Origin: Streptomyces sp. CB02058
GTDB lineage: Bacteria > Actinomycetota > Actinomycetes > Streptomycetales > Streptomycetaceae
Direction: 5' to 3'
Length of the DNA stretch: 64,000 bases
Assembly: GCF_001905505.1 (NCBI RefSeq)
Contig: NZ_LIPG01000001.1
Coordinates: forward strand, 248,001 to 312,000
In this document: one piece after another, positions 8,052 to 16,667 of the stretch
Layout of the letters: each line of letters opens with the position of its first letter
Position numbering within the stretch: position 1 is the first letter of the stretch
Notes under the pieces: generated by a model
What the model was told of the DNA's origin: nothing
The model's input: only the letters and a program-made list of their open reading frames with translations
Database searches by the model: none
Made by a program: the position numbers and the translations under genes

Positions 8052-8882
8052 TCACGGAGCGATGGGCAGCCGGCGCTTGTGGTCGGTGAGGCGGTAGCGG
8101 CCGACGATCGTGTCGAAGGCCTGCTCGTCGACCGGCTTGCCCTCCAGGAAGTCGTCGATGGTGTCGTAGGTGACGCCGAGCGCGTGCTCGTCGGCCTTGC
8201 CCGGGTCGAGCGTCTCCAGGTCGGCCGTCGGCACCTTCCACACCAGCTCGGTGGGGGCGCCCAGCGCCTCCGCGACGGCGCGCACCCGGCGCTTCGTCAG
8301 GCCGGTCAGCGGGACGAGGTCGGCGGCGCCGTCACCGAACTTGGTGAAGAAGCCGGAGACGGCCTCGGCCGCGTGGTCCGTGCCGACGACCAGGCCGTTG
8401 TGCGCGCCGGCCACCCCGTACTGGGCGATCATGCGCTGCCGGGCCTTGATGTTGCCCACCACGAAGTCCTGGTGGTGGGGGTCGCGGAAGGCGACGTCGC
8501 CGGTGAGCAGGGCCTCCTGCATGGCGTCGGTCGCGGGCTTGATGTCCACGGTCAGCACCTGGTCGGCCTGGATGAAGGAGAGTGCGAGCTGCGCGTCGTG
8601 CTCGTCGGCCTGGACGCCGTAGGGCAGCCGCATCGCGTAGAACCGGGCCTCGTGGCCCGCGCCCCGGGCGCGCTCGACGGCGAGCTGGCACAGCCGGCCC
8701 GCGGTGGTGGAGTCGACGCCGCCGCTGATGCCGAGCACGAGCGAGCGCAGGCCGGTGGAGGTCAGCCGCTCGGCGAGGAAGGACACCCGGCGCTCGATCT
8801 CCTGCTGGGCGTCGAAGGTCTCCGCGACCTCCAGCTCCCTGGCGATCTCCTGCTGCAGGGCGATGGACGCCGGCTCGCTCAC
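8052..8882 (-). CDS. nadE: Ammonia-dependent NAD+ synthetase
   Basis: A 276-residue enzyme that adenylates and amidates nicotinic acid adenine dinucleotide to NAD+. The PP-loop SGGVDS is at residues 53-58, and the downstream [34 protein letters not shown] and LTKRRVR segments are standard for NadE. No nitrilase (glutaminase) domain is present, so free ammonia is the nitrogen donor. The GTG start at 8882 is chosen for its GAGGAG site 5-6 nt upstream; a start at 8924 would add residues lacking family similarity. It is a single-gene unit. Confidence 0.96.
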   Translation of the reverse strand: MSEPASIALQQEIARELEVAETFDAQQEIERRVSFLAERLTSTGLRSLVLGISGGVDSTTAGRLCQLAVERARGAGHEARFYAMRLPYGVQADEHDAQLALSFIQADQVLTVDIKPATDAMQEALLTGDVAFRDPHHQDFVVGNIKARQRMIAQYGVAGAHNGLVVGTDHAAEAVSGFFTKFGDGAADLVPLTGLTKRRVRAVAEALGAPTELVWKVPTADLETLDPGKADEHALGVTYDTIDDFLEGKPVDEQAFDTIVGRYRLTDHKRRLPIAP

Positions 8883-8952
8883 GTCTGCTCCTCGTTCCGG
8901 TACACGGTGCGCTGTCGGGCCCACCCTACCGAGGGGCCGCCCACCGGCCCGG

Positions 8953-9534
8953 TCAGCCCTTGACCGCCACGTGGTACGCCGACGCCCACAGCGTCGCCGC
9001 GGAGGCCAGGCCCACCACGGCCCGCACGGTCCCGTCCGAGAGCCCGGCCGCGAAGAGGACGAAGCCGGCGACCGCCACGGCGCTCAGCAGCGCGGCCGTC
9101 CCCTTGTACTGCCACTGGTCGTAGAGGCGCGCGAGCGGGACGAAGTGCAGGCCGACCACCAGCGCGATGGCCGGAGGGATCAGCCCGGGACGGCCCGACG
9201 CGTTGGACGCCGCGATCACCGCGAAGATCGCCGCGAGCTCGACGACGTTGACCACGCCGACCGAACGCGCCCAGTTCTCCGGCAGATCCACCATGCGCGG
9301 CGAGGGCGCCGCGCCCTTGCGGTAGGCGAGGAGGACGGCCGCCACGGTGACCGGTACGGCGGCGATCTCGACCGACAGGGCCGCACCGGAGGACGCCAGT
9401 CCGGACGCCCCCGCGAAGGCCCAGACGAGGGCGAACACGGACAGGACGACGGTGCCCCTGCGCCGCAGGGTCCGGGTGAGGGCGGCGCATTCGGCGTCGG
9501 CGGCCGTGGGCGTCGAGGGCGTCGGCTGGATCAT
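8953..9534 (-). CDS. Polytopic membrane protein, function unknown
   Basis: A 193-residue protein with about six hydrophobic segments (roughly 28-50, 53-70, 92-110, 119-137, 146-165 and 170-190) and short charged loops. There is a cytoplasmic N-terminal stretch of charged residues ([13 protein letters not shown]). The pattern [22 protein letters not shown] resembles small conserved actinobacterial membrane proteins without known function. It is transcribed in the same direction as nadE, 70 bp upstream of it, but a joint role is not evident. Confidence 0.8.
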   Translation of the reverse strand: MIQPTPSTPTAADAECAALTRTLRRRGTVVLSVFALVWAFAGASGLASSGAALSVEIAAVPVTVAAVLLAYRKGAAPSPRMVDLPENWARSVGVVNVVELAAIFAVIAASNASGRPGLIPPAIALVVGLHFVPLARLYDQWQYKGTAALLSAVAVAGFVLFAAGLSDGTVRAVVGLASAATLWASAYHVAVKG

Positions 9535-9576
9535 GGGGCGAGGGTATAGCGATCACCGCGGCCGTTCCCGGGGTTT

Positions 9577-9624
9577 CGGGCGGACGGGGAATGCCTCCAC
9601 TTACGGAGTCCCCCCGTCCGCCCG
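9577..9624 (-). terminator. Stem-loop downstream of the oxidoreductase gene
   Basis: A 13-bp arm pair (CGGGCGGACGGGG at 9577-9589 and CCCCGTCCGCCCG at 9612-9624) encloses a loop of about 22 nt that can itself fold weakly. It lies after the stop of the oxidoreductase gene (9721) on the minus strand and before the next minus-strand gene. No U-tract is present, as is common for Streptomyces terminators. A 15-bp tandem duplication (9678-9707) lies between stop codon and stem. Confidence 0.5.
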
Positions 9625-9720
9625 GAACCGCCCTGACCTGCCCGTTCCGCCGTACGCACCCGTGCGGCAGGAGTCGCCGCGCGGGCCCTCACCGCGCGGG
9701 CCCTCACCCGGCGGGCGCGC

Positions 9721-10614
9721 TCACGGTACGAGCACGAGCCTCCCTCGCACCCCGCCCTCCGCGAGCCGGGCGTGCGCCTCGGCCGCCCGCTCCAGCGGAT
9801 AGGTGCGGGCCACCCGGGACGCCAGGACGCCCTCGTCGACCAGCTTCACCAGCTCGGCGAGCCGGTTGCCGTCGGCGGCCACCTCCACGACCTGGACGCG
9901 GATGCCGCGCACACTCGGCGGGCCCGCCTGGGGGATGACGCCCACGTAGTCGCCGCCGTCCCTCACATGCGCCAGCGCGTCCGCGCCGAGCACCGCCGCG
10001 TCCAGCACCGCGTCGAACGTCCCGGCGGCGGTGCCGCGCTCCACGAACCGGTCCGCGCCGAAGGAGCGTACGAGCTCCTCGTCACCCGGCCCCGCCACCC
10101 CGGCGACGCTGATCCCGGCCCGGTGCGCGAGCTGCACCGCGTATCCGCCGACCCCGCCCGCCGCGCCCGTGACCAGCAGCGTGGAGCCGGGTGCCAGGTC
10201 CAGCAGGTCGAGCGCCTGCGCCGCGGTCAGGGTGTTCAGCGGCACGGTCGACGCGTGGACCGCGTCCACCGAAGCGGGGGCGGGCGCCACCGCGGAGCCG
10301 TCCACCACCACGTACTCCGCGTGCGACTTGGCCGGTGCGGGGCCGTACGCCAGCGCGACGACCTCCGCCCCGGCGGCGAACGGCGCCCCCGCGCCCACCG
10401 CGTCCACGGTCCCCGCCACGTCCCAGCCGAGCCCCAGCGCGCCGCCCTCGGGCAGCGGGACGAGGAACCCCGCGCGGTACGCCGCGTCCACCGGGTTGAC
10501 GGCCGCCGCCGCCACCTTGATCCGCACCTGGCCGGGGCCGGGCACGGGCACCTCGGTCTCCACGAGCTCCACCGCCTCGGGACCCCCGAACGTCTTGACC
10601 ACCACAGCACGCAT
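9721..10614 (-). CDS. NADP-dependent quinone-oxidoreductase-like enzyme (MDR family)
   Basis: A 297-residue zinc-independent medium-chain dehydrogenase/reductase. The GroES-like half carries AAAAVNPVDAAYRAG, and the Rossmann half has VTGAAGGVGGYAVQLA (about 148-163). There is no structural-zinc cysteine cluster, which separates it from true alcohol dehydrogenases. The ATG at 10614 follows GAGGAG with good spacing. It is divergent from an HxlR regulator, and that class often controls adjacent quinone or aldehyde detoxification enzymes, so it is the probable target. A strong hairpin lies in its 5' leader. Confidence 0.92.
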   Translation of the reverse strand: MRAVVVKTFGGPEAVELVETEVPVPGPGQVRIKVAAAAVNPVDAAYRAGFLVPLPEGGALGLGWDVAGTVDAVGAGAPFAAGAEVVALAYGPAPAKSHAEYVVVDGSAVAPAPASVDAVHASTVPLNTLTAAQALDLLDLAPGSTLLVTGAAGGVGGYAVQLAHRAGISVAGVAGPGDEELVRSFGADRFVERGTAAGTFDAVLDAAVLGADALAHVRDGGDYVGVIPQAGPPSVRGIRVQVVEVAADGNRLAELVKLVDEGVLASRVARTYPLERAAEAHARLAEGGVRGRLVLVP

Positions 10615-10633
10615 GTCGACAACTCCTCGCAAT

Positions 10634-10658
10634 CGGTGGCGGGTTTCTCCCGCCACCG
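10634..10658 (-). promoter_or_regulatory. Perfect 10-bp hairpin in the leader of the oxidoreductase gene
   Basis: CGGTGGCGGG and CCCGCCACCG form perfect arms around a 5-nt loop, 20 bp upstream of the ATG at 10614. If transcription starts further upstream this would form in the 5' UTR near the ribosome-binding site. Its effect is unknown. Confidence 0.45.
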
Positions 10659-10691
10659 CAAACCTAGGAAGAGTTACTCTCTTTCCGTAAG

Positions 10692-10711
10692 TACGTACCT
10701 CCAGGTGCGTA
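10692..10711. promoter_or_regulatory. Inverted repeat, probable HxlR operator
   Basis: TACGTACCT-CC-AGGTGCGTA has 9-bp arms with a single mismatch and sits in the middle of the 132-bp divergent region between the oxidoreductase and the HxlR gene. A second short palindrome (AGAGT-T-ACTCT, 10670-10680) lies beside it. The position suits autoregulation plus control of the oxidoreductase. Confidence 0.55.
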
Positions 10712-10746
10712 GCCCACCCCCAGGTAGGACCGGAGGCCGGAGACCC

Positions 10747-11151
10747 ATGGCGACCCGCACCGCGGCCCAGCGCCGCGAGGAAGCCCGATTCGCGTACGAC
10801 GCCTTCCTCCGGGAGTGCCCGACCAACCAGTTGCTGGGGCGGCTCGGCGACAAGTGGGTCAGCCTCATCGTGAGCGCCCTGCGTGACGGCCCCATGCGCT
10901 ACAGCGACCTCGGCCGCAGGATCGCCGGGGTGAGCCAGAAGATGCTGACCCAGTCACTGCGCACCCTGGAGCGGGACGGCCTCGTCACGCGTACCGTGAC
11001 GCCGTCCGTGCCCGTGCGCGTGGACTACGAGCTGACGGAGCTCGGCCACAGCCTGAGCGGCCTGCTGTTCGCCGTGAAGACCTGGGCGGAGACGCACTTC
11101 GACCAGGTCCACGAGGCCCGCGAGCGCTACGACGAGGAGGCCGCGGCATGA
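10747..11151 (+). CDS. HxlR-family transcriptional regulator
   Basis: A 134-residue winged-helix protein of the HxlR group. The diagnostic order is present: Cys24 in ECPTNQLLGRLGDKW, RYSDLGRRIAGVSQKMLTQSLRTLERDGLV (recognition region, about 56-85), then the wing TPSVPVRVDYELTELGHSL. The conserved Cys in this family often senses oxidants or electrophiles. The ATG at 10747 follows GGCCGGAG. Its stop overlaps the ATG of the next gene (ATGA), so the two proteins are translationally coupled. The divergent oxidoreductase is the likely regulated gene. Confidence 0.93.
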   Translation: MATRTAAQRREEARFAYDAFLRECPTNQLLGRLGDKWVSLIVSALRDGPMRYSDLGRRIAGVSQKMLTQSLRTLERDGLVTRTVTPSVPVRVDYELTELGHSLSGLLFAVKTWAETHFDQVHEARERYDEEAAA

Positions 11152-11648
11152 ACGCCACCCCGCGGATCCTGGCGGTGCTGGACGAGATCGTCGCCTCCGC
11201 GGACCCCGGCGGGCGCGGCGCCCTGTGGCGTCTCGCCGAGCAGGGCCGCGAGCTCGACGCCAATGTCGTCCGTCTGCCGCCGGGCGCCGGGGTCGGCGAA
11301 CACCAGGAGGACACCCTGGACGTGCTGTTCGTCGTCCTCGCGGGCGGCGGCCTTCTGCGTACGGGCGAGGGCGGCATCCTGGAGCTGGCCCCGACCACCG
11401 TCCTGTGGCTGCCCCGCACCTCGCGGCGCGCCCTGGAGGCGGGGCCGGAGGGGCTGACGTACCTCACGGTGCACCGCCGCCGCCCCGGACTGACGGTCGA
11501 ACCCGCCGTCCGGACGCCCTCGTACGCCGACGAGGGCGGCGAGGCCCCCTGCATGCTGGACCTGGTGTGCCCCCGCTGCGGACGGCTCTCGGCCGACCGT
11601 GACCCGAAGTACTGCAGCGCGTGCGGGGAGGCGTTCCCCGCACGCTGA
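11148..11648 (+). CDS. Cupin-like protein with C-terminal zinc ribbon
   Basis: A 166-residue protein coupled to the HxlR gene by a 4-bp overlap. Residues about 35-110 read as a small cupin barrel (LPPGAGVGEHQEDTLDVLFVVLAGGGLLRTG...ELAPTTVLWLPRTSRRALEAG). The C-terminus holds a four-cysteine zinc ribbon (C141-x2-C144...C156-x2-C159). The cupin lacks an obvious full set of metal histidines, so a sensing or binding role is as likely as catalysis. The coupling suggests that it works with HxlR, perhaps as a co-sensor. The function is inferred only. Confidence 0.78.
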   Translation: MNATPRILAVLDEIVASADPGGRGALWRLAEQGRELDANVVRLPPGAGVGEHQEDTLDVLFVVLAGGGLLRTGEGGILELAPTTVLWLPRTSRRALEAGPEGLTYLTVHRRRPGLTVEPAVRTPSYADEGGEAPCMLDLVCPRCGRLSADRDPKYCSACGEAFPAR

Positions 11649-11654
11649 CCGGTG

Positions 11655-12308
11655 TCAGGCCCCGAGGCCCGCGTCCCGCGCCAGCAGCGCGGCCTGCACC
11701 CGGTTCTCGCACTCCAGCTTGGCGAGGATGCGGCTCACGTACGTCTTGACCGTCGCCTCGCTCATATGGATCCGCCGGCCCGCGTCCGCGTTGGACAGGC
11801 CCTCGCCCAGCAGCGTGAGGACGTCCCGTTCGCGCTCCGTCAGCTTCTCCAGCCGGCGGCGCGCCCGTTCGGCGCGGTCCGCGGTCCCGCCCGCCGCCAG
11901 CGAGTCCACGACGTGCCGGGTGGCGCCGGGCGACAGATAGGCCTCCCCGGCGGAGGCGGCCCGCACCGCCCGCATCAGCTCCGCGGGTGCCGAGTCCTTC
12001 AGCAGGAAGCCCGCGCTCCCCGACGTCAGGGCGCGCAGGACGTTCTGCCGCTCCCCGAACGTCGTGAGGATCAGCACCCGCACCTCGGGGACGGACCGGC
12101 GCAGCTCGGCCAGGGCCGTCAGGCCGTCCATGACCGGCATCTGGATGTCGAGCAGGGCGACGTCCACCCGCTGGGAGCGGGCCAGTTCGACGGCCTCGCG
12201 GCCGTTCGCCGCCTCCGCCACGACCTCCATGTCGTCGGCGGAGGAGAGGATCATCCTGATGCCCGCCCGTATGAGCGGCTCGTCATCGGTCACAAGAACC
12301 CTGATCAC
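11655..12308 (-). CDS. NarL/LuxR-type response regulator
   Basis: A 217-residue two-domain regulator. The receiver has the acidic pocket D8/D9, the phospho-acceptor D54 (ALLDIQMPVMDG), T82 and K104. A GerE/LuxR helix-turn-helix follows (LTERERDVLTLLGEGLSNADAGRRIHMSEATVKTYVSRIL, about 155-195). The GTG start has GGAG 6 nt upstream. It lies 93 bp after the histidine-kinase gene and is surely its partner. The ABC transporter operon divergent from the kinase is the probable target, as in antimicrobial-responsive systems of Actinobacteria. Confidence 0.95.
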   Translation of the reverse strand: MIRVLVTDDEPLIRAGIRMILSSADDMEVVAEAANGREAVELARSQRVDVALLDIQMPVMDGLTALAELRRSVPEVRVLILTTFGERQNVLRALTSGSAGFLLKDSAPAELMRAVRAASAGEAYLSPGATRHVVDSLAAGGTADRAERARRRLEKLTERERDVLTLLGEGLSNADAGRRIHMSEATVKTYVSRILAKLECENRVQAALLARDAGLGA

Positions 12309-12401
12309 GACTCTCCTGCGCGGTCCTGGGCGGTCATACCTGCGGGTGCCCGGTCATCATCCCCGATCCGGCCGTCCCGCCGGAAACCGGGACGCGGGCG
12401 C

Positions 12402-14207
12402 TCAGATCCTGGTCTCGAAGGACACCTTCTCGACGAGCCTGCCGTCCTTGAAGCAGAACCGGAACATCGGCTCCTTGTCCCAGCTGCTCCCGAACTCCGT
12501 GGAGAGCAGGGTGAGACACGTCGCCCCCTCGGGCACGGGCGGCGCGTCCTCGACCGGACCGCTGTTCAGGAAGGAATCCCCGCGCGGCAGTTGGTCACGG
12601 ACCTCCGTCTCCGGCTCGCCGATCTCCACGGCCTCGTACTGCGCGGGCTCGATCATCGCCTTGTCCGTCTCGCGCATCAGGAGGATGCCCCCGACGACCG
12701 CCGCGGCCACCAGTGCCACGGCGGCCACCGCCGCCACACCGCAGCCGATGGCTATGCCGCTGCCCCGCTTGCTCCTGCTCATGACCCTGACCAACTCCTT
12801 CGGGAGACCGCTCCGTTCGATGACGGGATCACTCTCACCGAGGGGGCCGGCCGGTATCTGCGCCCAGAAGTCGTCCGCCGGGCCGACGAAGGTCGCCGGT
12901 GCTTCGTCGTGCGGCGGGCTCGGGAAGTCGCCGCCCGCGGAGGGGTAGGGCAGCACGGCCGCTAGCCGGAAGCCGCCGTCCGCCGTGGGTCCCGCGTGCA
13001 CCATGCCGCCCACGAGCCGCGCCCGTTCTCCGAGCCCGGTCAGGCCCTGGCGTCCGCTCGGCATGCCTCGGTCCTGCGGCCGGTCCGCCGGCCCGTTGGC
13101 GACCTCCACGACCAGCGAGTCCGGCTCGTAGCGCACCCCGACGACGATCGCCGCGCCGGGCGCGTGCTTGTGCGCGTTGGTCAGGCCCTCCTGGACCACG
13201 CGGTACGCCGCGTGCCCCGCGGACGGGGCGAGCGGGCGCACGTCACCCGCTCGCCGCAGCTCCACCACCGCACCCGCGCTCCGGGACGCGTCCACCAGGC
13301 CGTCCACACCGGCCGGTCCGCGCGCCTGGGACCCGGCCCCTTCGCCGTACTCACCGGTGTCCCGCGAGGCGGGGCCCCCGGTCCCGTCCCTCAGCACCCC
13401 CACCACGTCCCGCAGTTCGTGCATCGCGGCCACCGAGGCCTCGCGCAGCACTCCGACGGCTTCCCGCTGCGACGCCGTCAGTTCGCGGTCCACCTCCAGC
13501 GCGCCCGTGTGCACGGCGATCAGCGCGAGCTGGTGGCCGAGGCTGTCGTGCATGTCCTGGGCGATGCGCTGGCGCTCCCGGATGCGTGCGTGACCCGCGA
13601 TCATCGCGCGCTCGCGCACGAGTTGGGCGTTGTACTCGTGGAGCGTGTCGGTCAGCGTCCTGCGCTGCGACCAGTAGCGGCCGGCGAGGCCCGGAAGGAA
13701 CATCGGGACCAGCAGTACCAGCCCGGCGAAGACCACGAGCGACGGCGAGAGGTGCGGCATCTCCCACAGGACCGACAGGCCGAGGGAGAGGCCGTACGCG
13801 AGCGTGAAGACACCGGCGGCCCTGCCCAGCCCTTCGATGCGGCGCCCCGCCGACCAGGACGCGACGAGGACCAGGGGTGCGAGACCGCTGATCGCGGCGG
13901 AGCCGACAGCGGTCGCCAGCAGGACCGTCGCGGGCAGCGCCCGGCGCAGCGGTGACAGCAGTGCCGCCGCCAGCCCGATGCCGACGGCCTCCGCCGCGCC
14001 GTAGTCGTCCATGAGCCCCGTCGCCGCCCCCAGCAGGGCGAGCGCGAGGCTCAGCACGGCTTCGCCGGCGATGCGCCCGGCGGGCCACATCCCCGGATCG
14101 AGGAGAGCCCGTCCCGGCAGGGCCGGCCGGAGCATCAGGAGCCGTCCCACCGCCGTCGTCGTCGGGCGGGCCGGTGCTGGGGAGGTCAGGGAGTCCACAC
14201 GAGTCAC
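12402..14207 (-). CDS. Sensor histidine kinase with in-frame C-terminal membrane/extracytoplasmic extension
   Basis: A 601-residue frame. Residues 45-175 hold five or six membrane helices. The HisKA_3 dimerisation helix carries H220 (QRIAQDMHDSLGHQ), and the ATPase domain (about 325-420) has the N-box HAAYRVVQEGLTNAHKHA and the G-box GLTGLGERARLVGG. A kinase normally ends near residue 425. Here the frame continues through a linker and M476 into a second hydrophobic helix (about 484-507, AVAAVALVAAAVVGGILL) and a beta-type tail resembling small BamE-like lipoprotein domains (FCFKDGRLVEKVSFE). An AAGGAG lies 12 nt before M476, so the tail could also be translated separately from 12782. The GTG start has TAACGT 6 nt upstream, indicating a leaderless transcript. 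Confidence 0.85.
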   Translation of the reverse strand: MTRVDSLTSPAPARPTTTAVGRLLMLRPALPGRALLDPGMWPAGRIAGEAVLSLALALLGAATGLMDDYGAAEAVGIGLAAALLSPLRRALPATVLLATAVGSAAISGLAPLVLVASWSAGRRIEGLGRAAGVFTLAYGLSLGLSVLWEMPHLSPSLVVFAGLVLLVPMFLPGLAGRYWSQRRTLTDTLHEYNAQLVRERAMIAGHARIRERQRIAQDMHDSLGHQLALIAVHTGALEVDRELTASQREAVGVLREASVAAMHELRDVVGVLRDGTGGPASRDTGEYGEGAGSQARGPAGVDGLVDASRSAGAVVELRRAGDVRPLAPSAGHAAYRVVQEGLTNAHKHAPGAAIVVGVRYEPDSLVVEVANGPADRPQDRGMPSGRQGLTGLGERARLVGGMVHAGPTADGGFRLAAVLPYPSAGGDFPSPPHDEAPATFVGPADDFWAQIPAGPLGESDPVIERSGLPKELVRVMSRSKRGSGIAIGCGVAAVAAVALVAAAVVGGILLMRETDKAMIEPAQYEAVEIGEPETEVRDQLPRGDSFLNSGPVEDAPPVPEGATCLTLLSTEFGSSWDKEPMFRFCFKDGRLVEKVSFETRI

Positions 14208-14454
14208 GCGGTCACGTTAGGGCCCATCGACCGGGCACCGCTGTGGCCGTTCGTCGCGGTGGGCAGCGACCAAAGTCGCTGCCGTGGCCGCCCGGGCCGG
14301 GGCGACGGAACCTGCCTCCGGTGCTGTCCCCCCGCGCGGGGTGTACTCAGCGCCACCTCGAAGCGGGGTGCGTGCGCCAATGTGCTCGTCCTCCCGCGTC
14401 CGTAGCGTCGATGTAGTGACGCAGAGGGCGTCCGACGAGCAGAGGGTGATGACC

Positions 14455-15258
14455 ATGTTCGATCGCAAGAGGCAGTCCCCGCGCCGGACGGACGAGGCGC
14501 TGCGGCTGGTTTCGGTGACCAAGGTGTACGGGTCCGGGGACGGTGCGGTGACCGCCCTGGACGGGGTGACGCTGAGCCTGCCCACCGGGAGCTTCACCGC
14601 GGTCATGGGCCCCTCGGGCTCGGGCAAGTCCACGCTGCTCCAGTGCGCGGCCGGTCTGGACCGCGCCGACCGGGGGCAGATCCTCGTGGACGGTGAGGAG
14701 ATGGGCGGCGGGAGCGAGGCGGCGCGCACGAAGTTCCGGCGCGAGCGGATCGGCTTCATCTTCCAGCAGTACAACCTGCTGCCCACCCTGACCGTCGAGG
14801 AGAACACCTCGCTGCCGCTGCGGCTGGCCGGCCGCAGGGCCGACCCGGAGCGGGTCCGCTCGATCCTGACGCAGGTGGGTCTCGGCGAGCGCCTCCGTCA
14901 CCTCCCCGACGAGCTCTCCGGCGGCCAGCGCCAGCGCGTCGCCATCGCCCGCGCCCTGGTCACCCGGCCGGCCGTGGTCTTCGCCGACGAGCCGACCGGC
15001 GCCCTGGACACCCGCAGCGCACGCGATGTCCTCGGCCTGCTGAGGGAGACCGTGCGCCTGCACGGCACCACCGTCGTCCTCGTCACCCACGACCCGGTGG
15101 CCGCCTCCTACGCCGACTCGGTGCTTTTCCTCGCGGACGGACGCCTGGCCGGCCACCTCGCGGCGCCCACCGCCGAGGCCGTCGCCGAACGGATGACGCA
15201 CCTCGGCGACATCGTGGCCGAACGCCGTTCGCACAACAGCCCGTTGATGGAGGTGTGA
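14455..15258 (+). CDS. ABC transporter ATP-binding protein (MacB/LolD type)
   Basis: A 267-residue ATPase. Walker A GPSGSGKST is at 52-60, the Q-loop at Q104 (FIFQQYNLLP), the signature LSGGQ at 154-158, Walker B VVFADEP at 174-180, the D-loop GALD follows, and the switch H212 is in VTHD. It energises the FtsX-like permease encoded 3 bp downstream. Such pairs export or expel peptide antibiotics or act as resistance sensors. I chose the ATG at 14455 because GAGGG sits 8 nt upstream; GTG 14446 and ATG 14449 are too close to it. It is divergent from the two-component system that probably controls it. Confidence 0.94.
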   Translation: MFDRKRQSPRRTDEALRLVSVTKVYGSGDGAVTALDGVTLSLPTGSFTAVMGPSGSGKSTLLQCAAGLDRADRGQILVDGEEMGGGSEAARTKFRRERIGFIFQQYNLLPTLTVEENTSLPLRLAGRRADPERVRSILTQVGLGERLRHLPDELSGGQRQRVAIARALVTRPAVVFADEPTGALDTRSARDVLGLLRETVRLHGTTVVLVTHDPVAASYADSVLFLADGRLAGHLAAPTAEAVAERMTHLGDIVAERRSHNSPLMEV

Positions 15259-15261
15259 GCC

Positions 15262-16596
15262 ATGCTGTTCCTCGCCTTCCGCTCCGTCCGCAAGCGCCCG
15301 GGGCGCTTCCTGGCCACGCTGCTCTCCGCGTTCCTCGGCGCGGCCGTCATCATGACGTTCAGCTCCCTGCTCGACACGGCTGCCGGTCCCGGGGTCGACG
15401 ACGTCAGCGCGGAGTCCCTGACCCTCTCCGCGAGCGTCGTCGGCGGGTACGGCTCGCTCCTCGTCTTCTTCGCCGTCGCCTCCACCCTCACCGTCAGCGT
15501 CCGCCAGCGCGCGGAGGAGATCCACCTGCTGCGCTGCACGGGCGCCACCCCCGCCCAGATCACCCGCATGGTCGTCGGGGAGTCGGCCGTGGTGGGGCTG
15601 GCCGGGACGGTGCTCGCCATCGGCCCCGCCATGCTCGGCGGCAGGCTCCTGCTCGACATGTTCAAGGACAGCGGCCAGGTCGCCGCCCACGTCGACCCCG
15701 CCTTCGGCGCGATGGCGCTCGGCTCCGGCTTCGGCATCGCGGTCCTCGCCTCGGCGGGCGCCGCGTTCCTCGCCGTACGCCGTGCCACGAGGGCCGTCGG
15801 AGCGCGCCGGTCCGGGGGCCGGGGCCGCGTCCTCGCGGGCTGCGCGGCACTGGTCGCCGGGGCCGGCGGTGTCCTCACGACGTACGCCGTCGACAGCACC
15901 GAGGAGATGCTGATGGCGTTCCCCGCCTACGGGGCGATCCTGCTCTCCGTGGGCTTCGCCGTCCTCGCGCCCTTCCTGCTCGGCGGGCTGCTGGGCCGGA
16001 CGCGCGGGCCGCTGGCCGCCGTCGGAGGCGCGGGCGGCTATCTGAGCGCCCGCAACCTGCGCAGGCGCGGTGCCGAACTCGCCGGAGTGCTCATGCCGAT
16101 GGTCATCTTCACCGGCATGGCCACCGCCACCCTCTACATCCAGGGGGTGGAGAGCGACTGGGTCACCGCGTCCGGCCTGGACAAGACCGTCGAGGACAAG
16201 AACCTGGAGACCCTCAACCTGGTCGTCGTCGGCATCATCGTGGTCTTCTCCTGCATCATGCTCGTCAACAGCCTCTACGCGGCGACGTCCTACCGCTCCC
16301 GGGAGTTCGGCCAGCAGCGGCTGGCCGGGGCGACACCCGGCCAGGTCATGGGCGTGGTCGGCTGGGAGTCGGTGATCCTCACGCTGACCGGGCTGTCCCT
16401 CGGCACGGTGGCGGGCCTCGCGGGGATCATCCCGTTCACGATGGTCCGCACCGACCAGGTCCTGCCCGACCAGGGACCGGGCACCTGGCTGGCCATCATG
16501 GCGATCGCGGCGGTCGTGACGCTCGGGACGAGCCTCGGGACGGCCCGCAGGACGCTCAGGGCACCGGCGATCGACGCGGTCACCCTCGCGGCCTGA
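15262..16596 (+). CDS. FtsX-like ABC transporter permease
   Basis: A 444-residue permease with eight or so membrane helices in two FtsX-type blocks. The first block has RKRPGRFLATLLSAFLGAAVIM and VRQRAEEIHLLRCTGATPAQITRMVVGE (the hallmark cytoplasmic coupling segment). The second repeats this near residues 340-400 (SREFGQQRLAGATPGQVMGVVGWESV). The extracytoplasmic loops are short, unlike BceB-type permeases with their large sensor loop. It forms a two-gene operon with the ATPase and probably removes a membrane-active compound. The substrate is unknown. Confidence 0.92.
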   Translation: MLFLAFRSVRKRPGRFLATLLSAFLGAAVIMTFSSLLDTAAGPGVDDVSAESLTLSASVVGGYGSLLVFFAVASTLTVSVRQRAEEIHLLRCTGATPAQITRMVVGESAVVGLAGTVLAIGPAMLGGRLLLDMFKDSGQVAAHVDPAFGAMALGSGFGIAVLASAGAAFLAVRRATRAVGARRSGGRGRVLAGCAALVAGAGGVLTTYAVDSTEEMLMAFPAYGAILLSVGFAVLAPFLLGGLLGRTRGPLAAVGGAGGYLSARNLRRRGAELAGVLMPMVIFTGMATATLYIQGVESDWVTASGLDKTVEDKNLETLNLVVVGIIVVFSCIMLVNSLYAATSYRSREFGQQRLAGATPGQVMGVVGWESVILTLTGLSLGTVAGLAGIIPFTMVRTDQVLPDQGPGTWLAIMAIAAVVTLGTSLGTARRTLRAPAIDAVTLAA

Positions 16597-16667
16597 CCGT
16601 ACGGACGAAGGCCCCTGCCGGTGCGGCTCGGGCCTGGCCGTACGCAGGTGAGCCCCCTCAGGACCGG

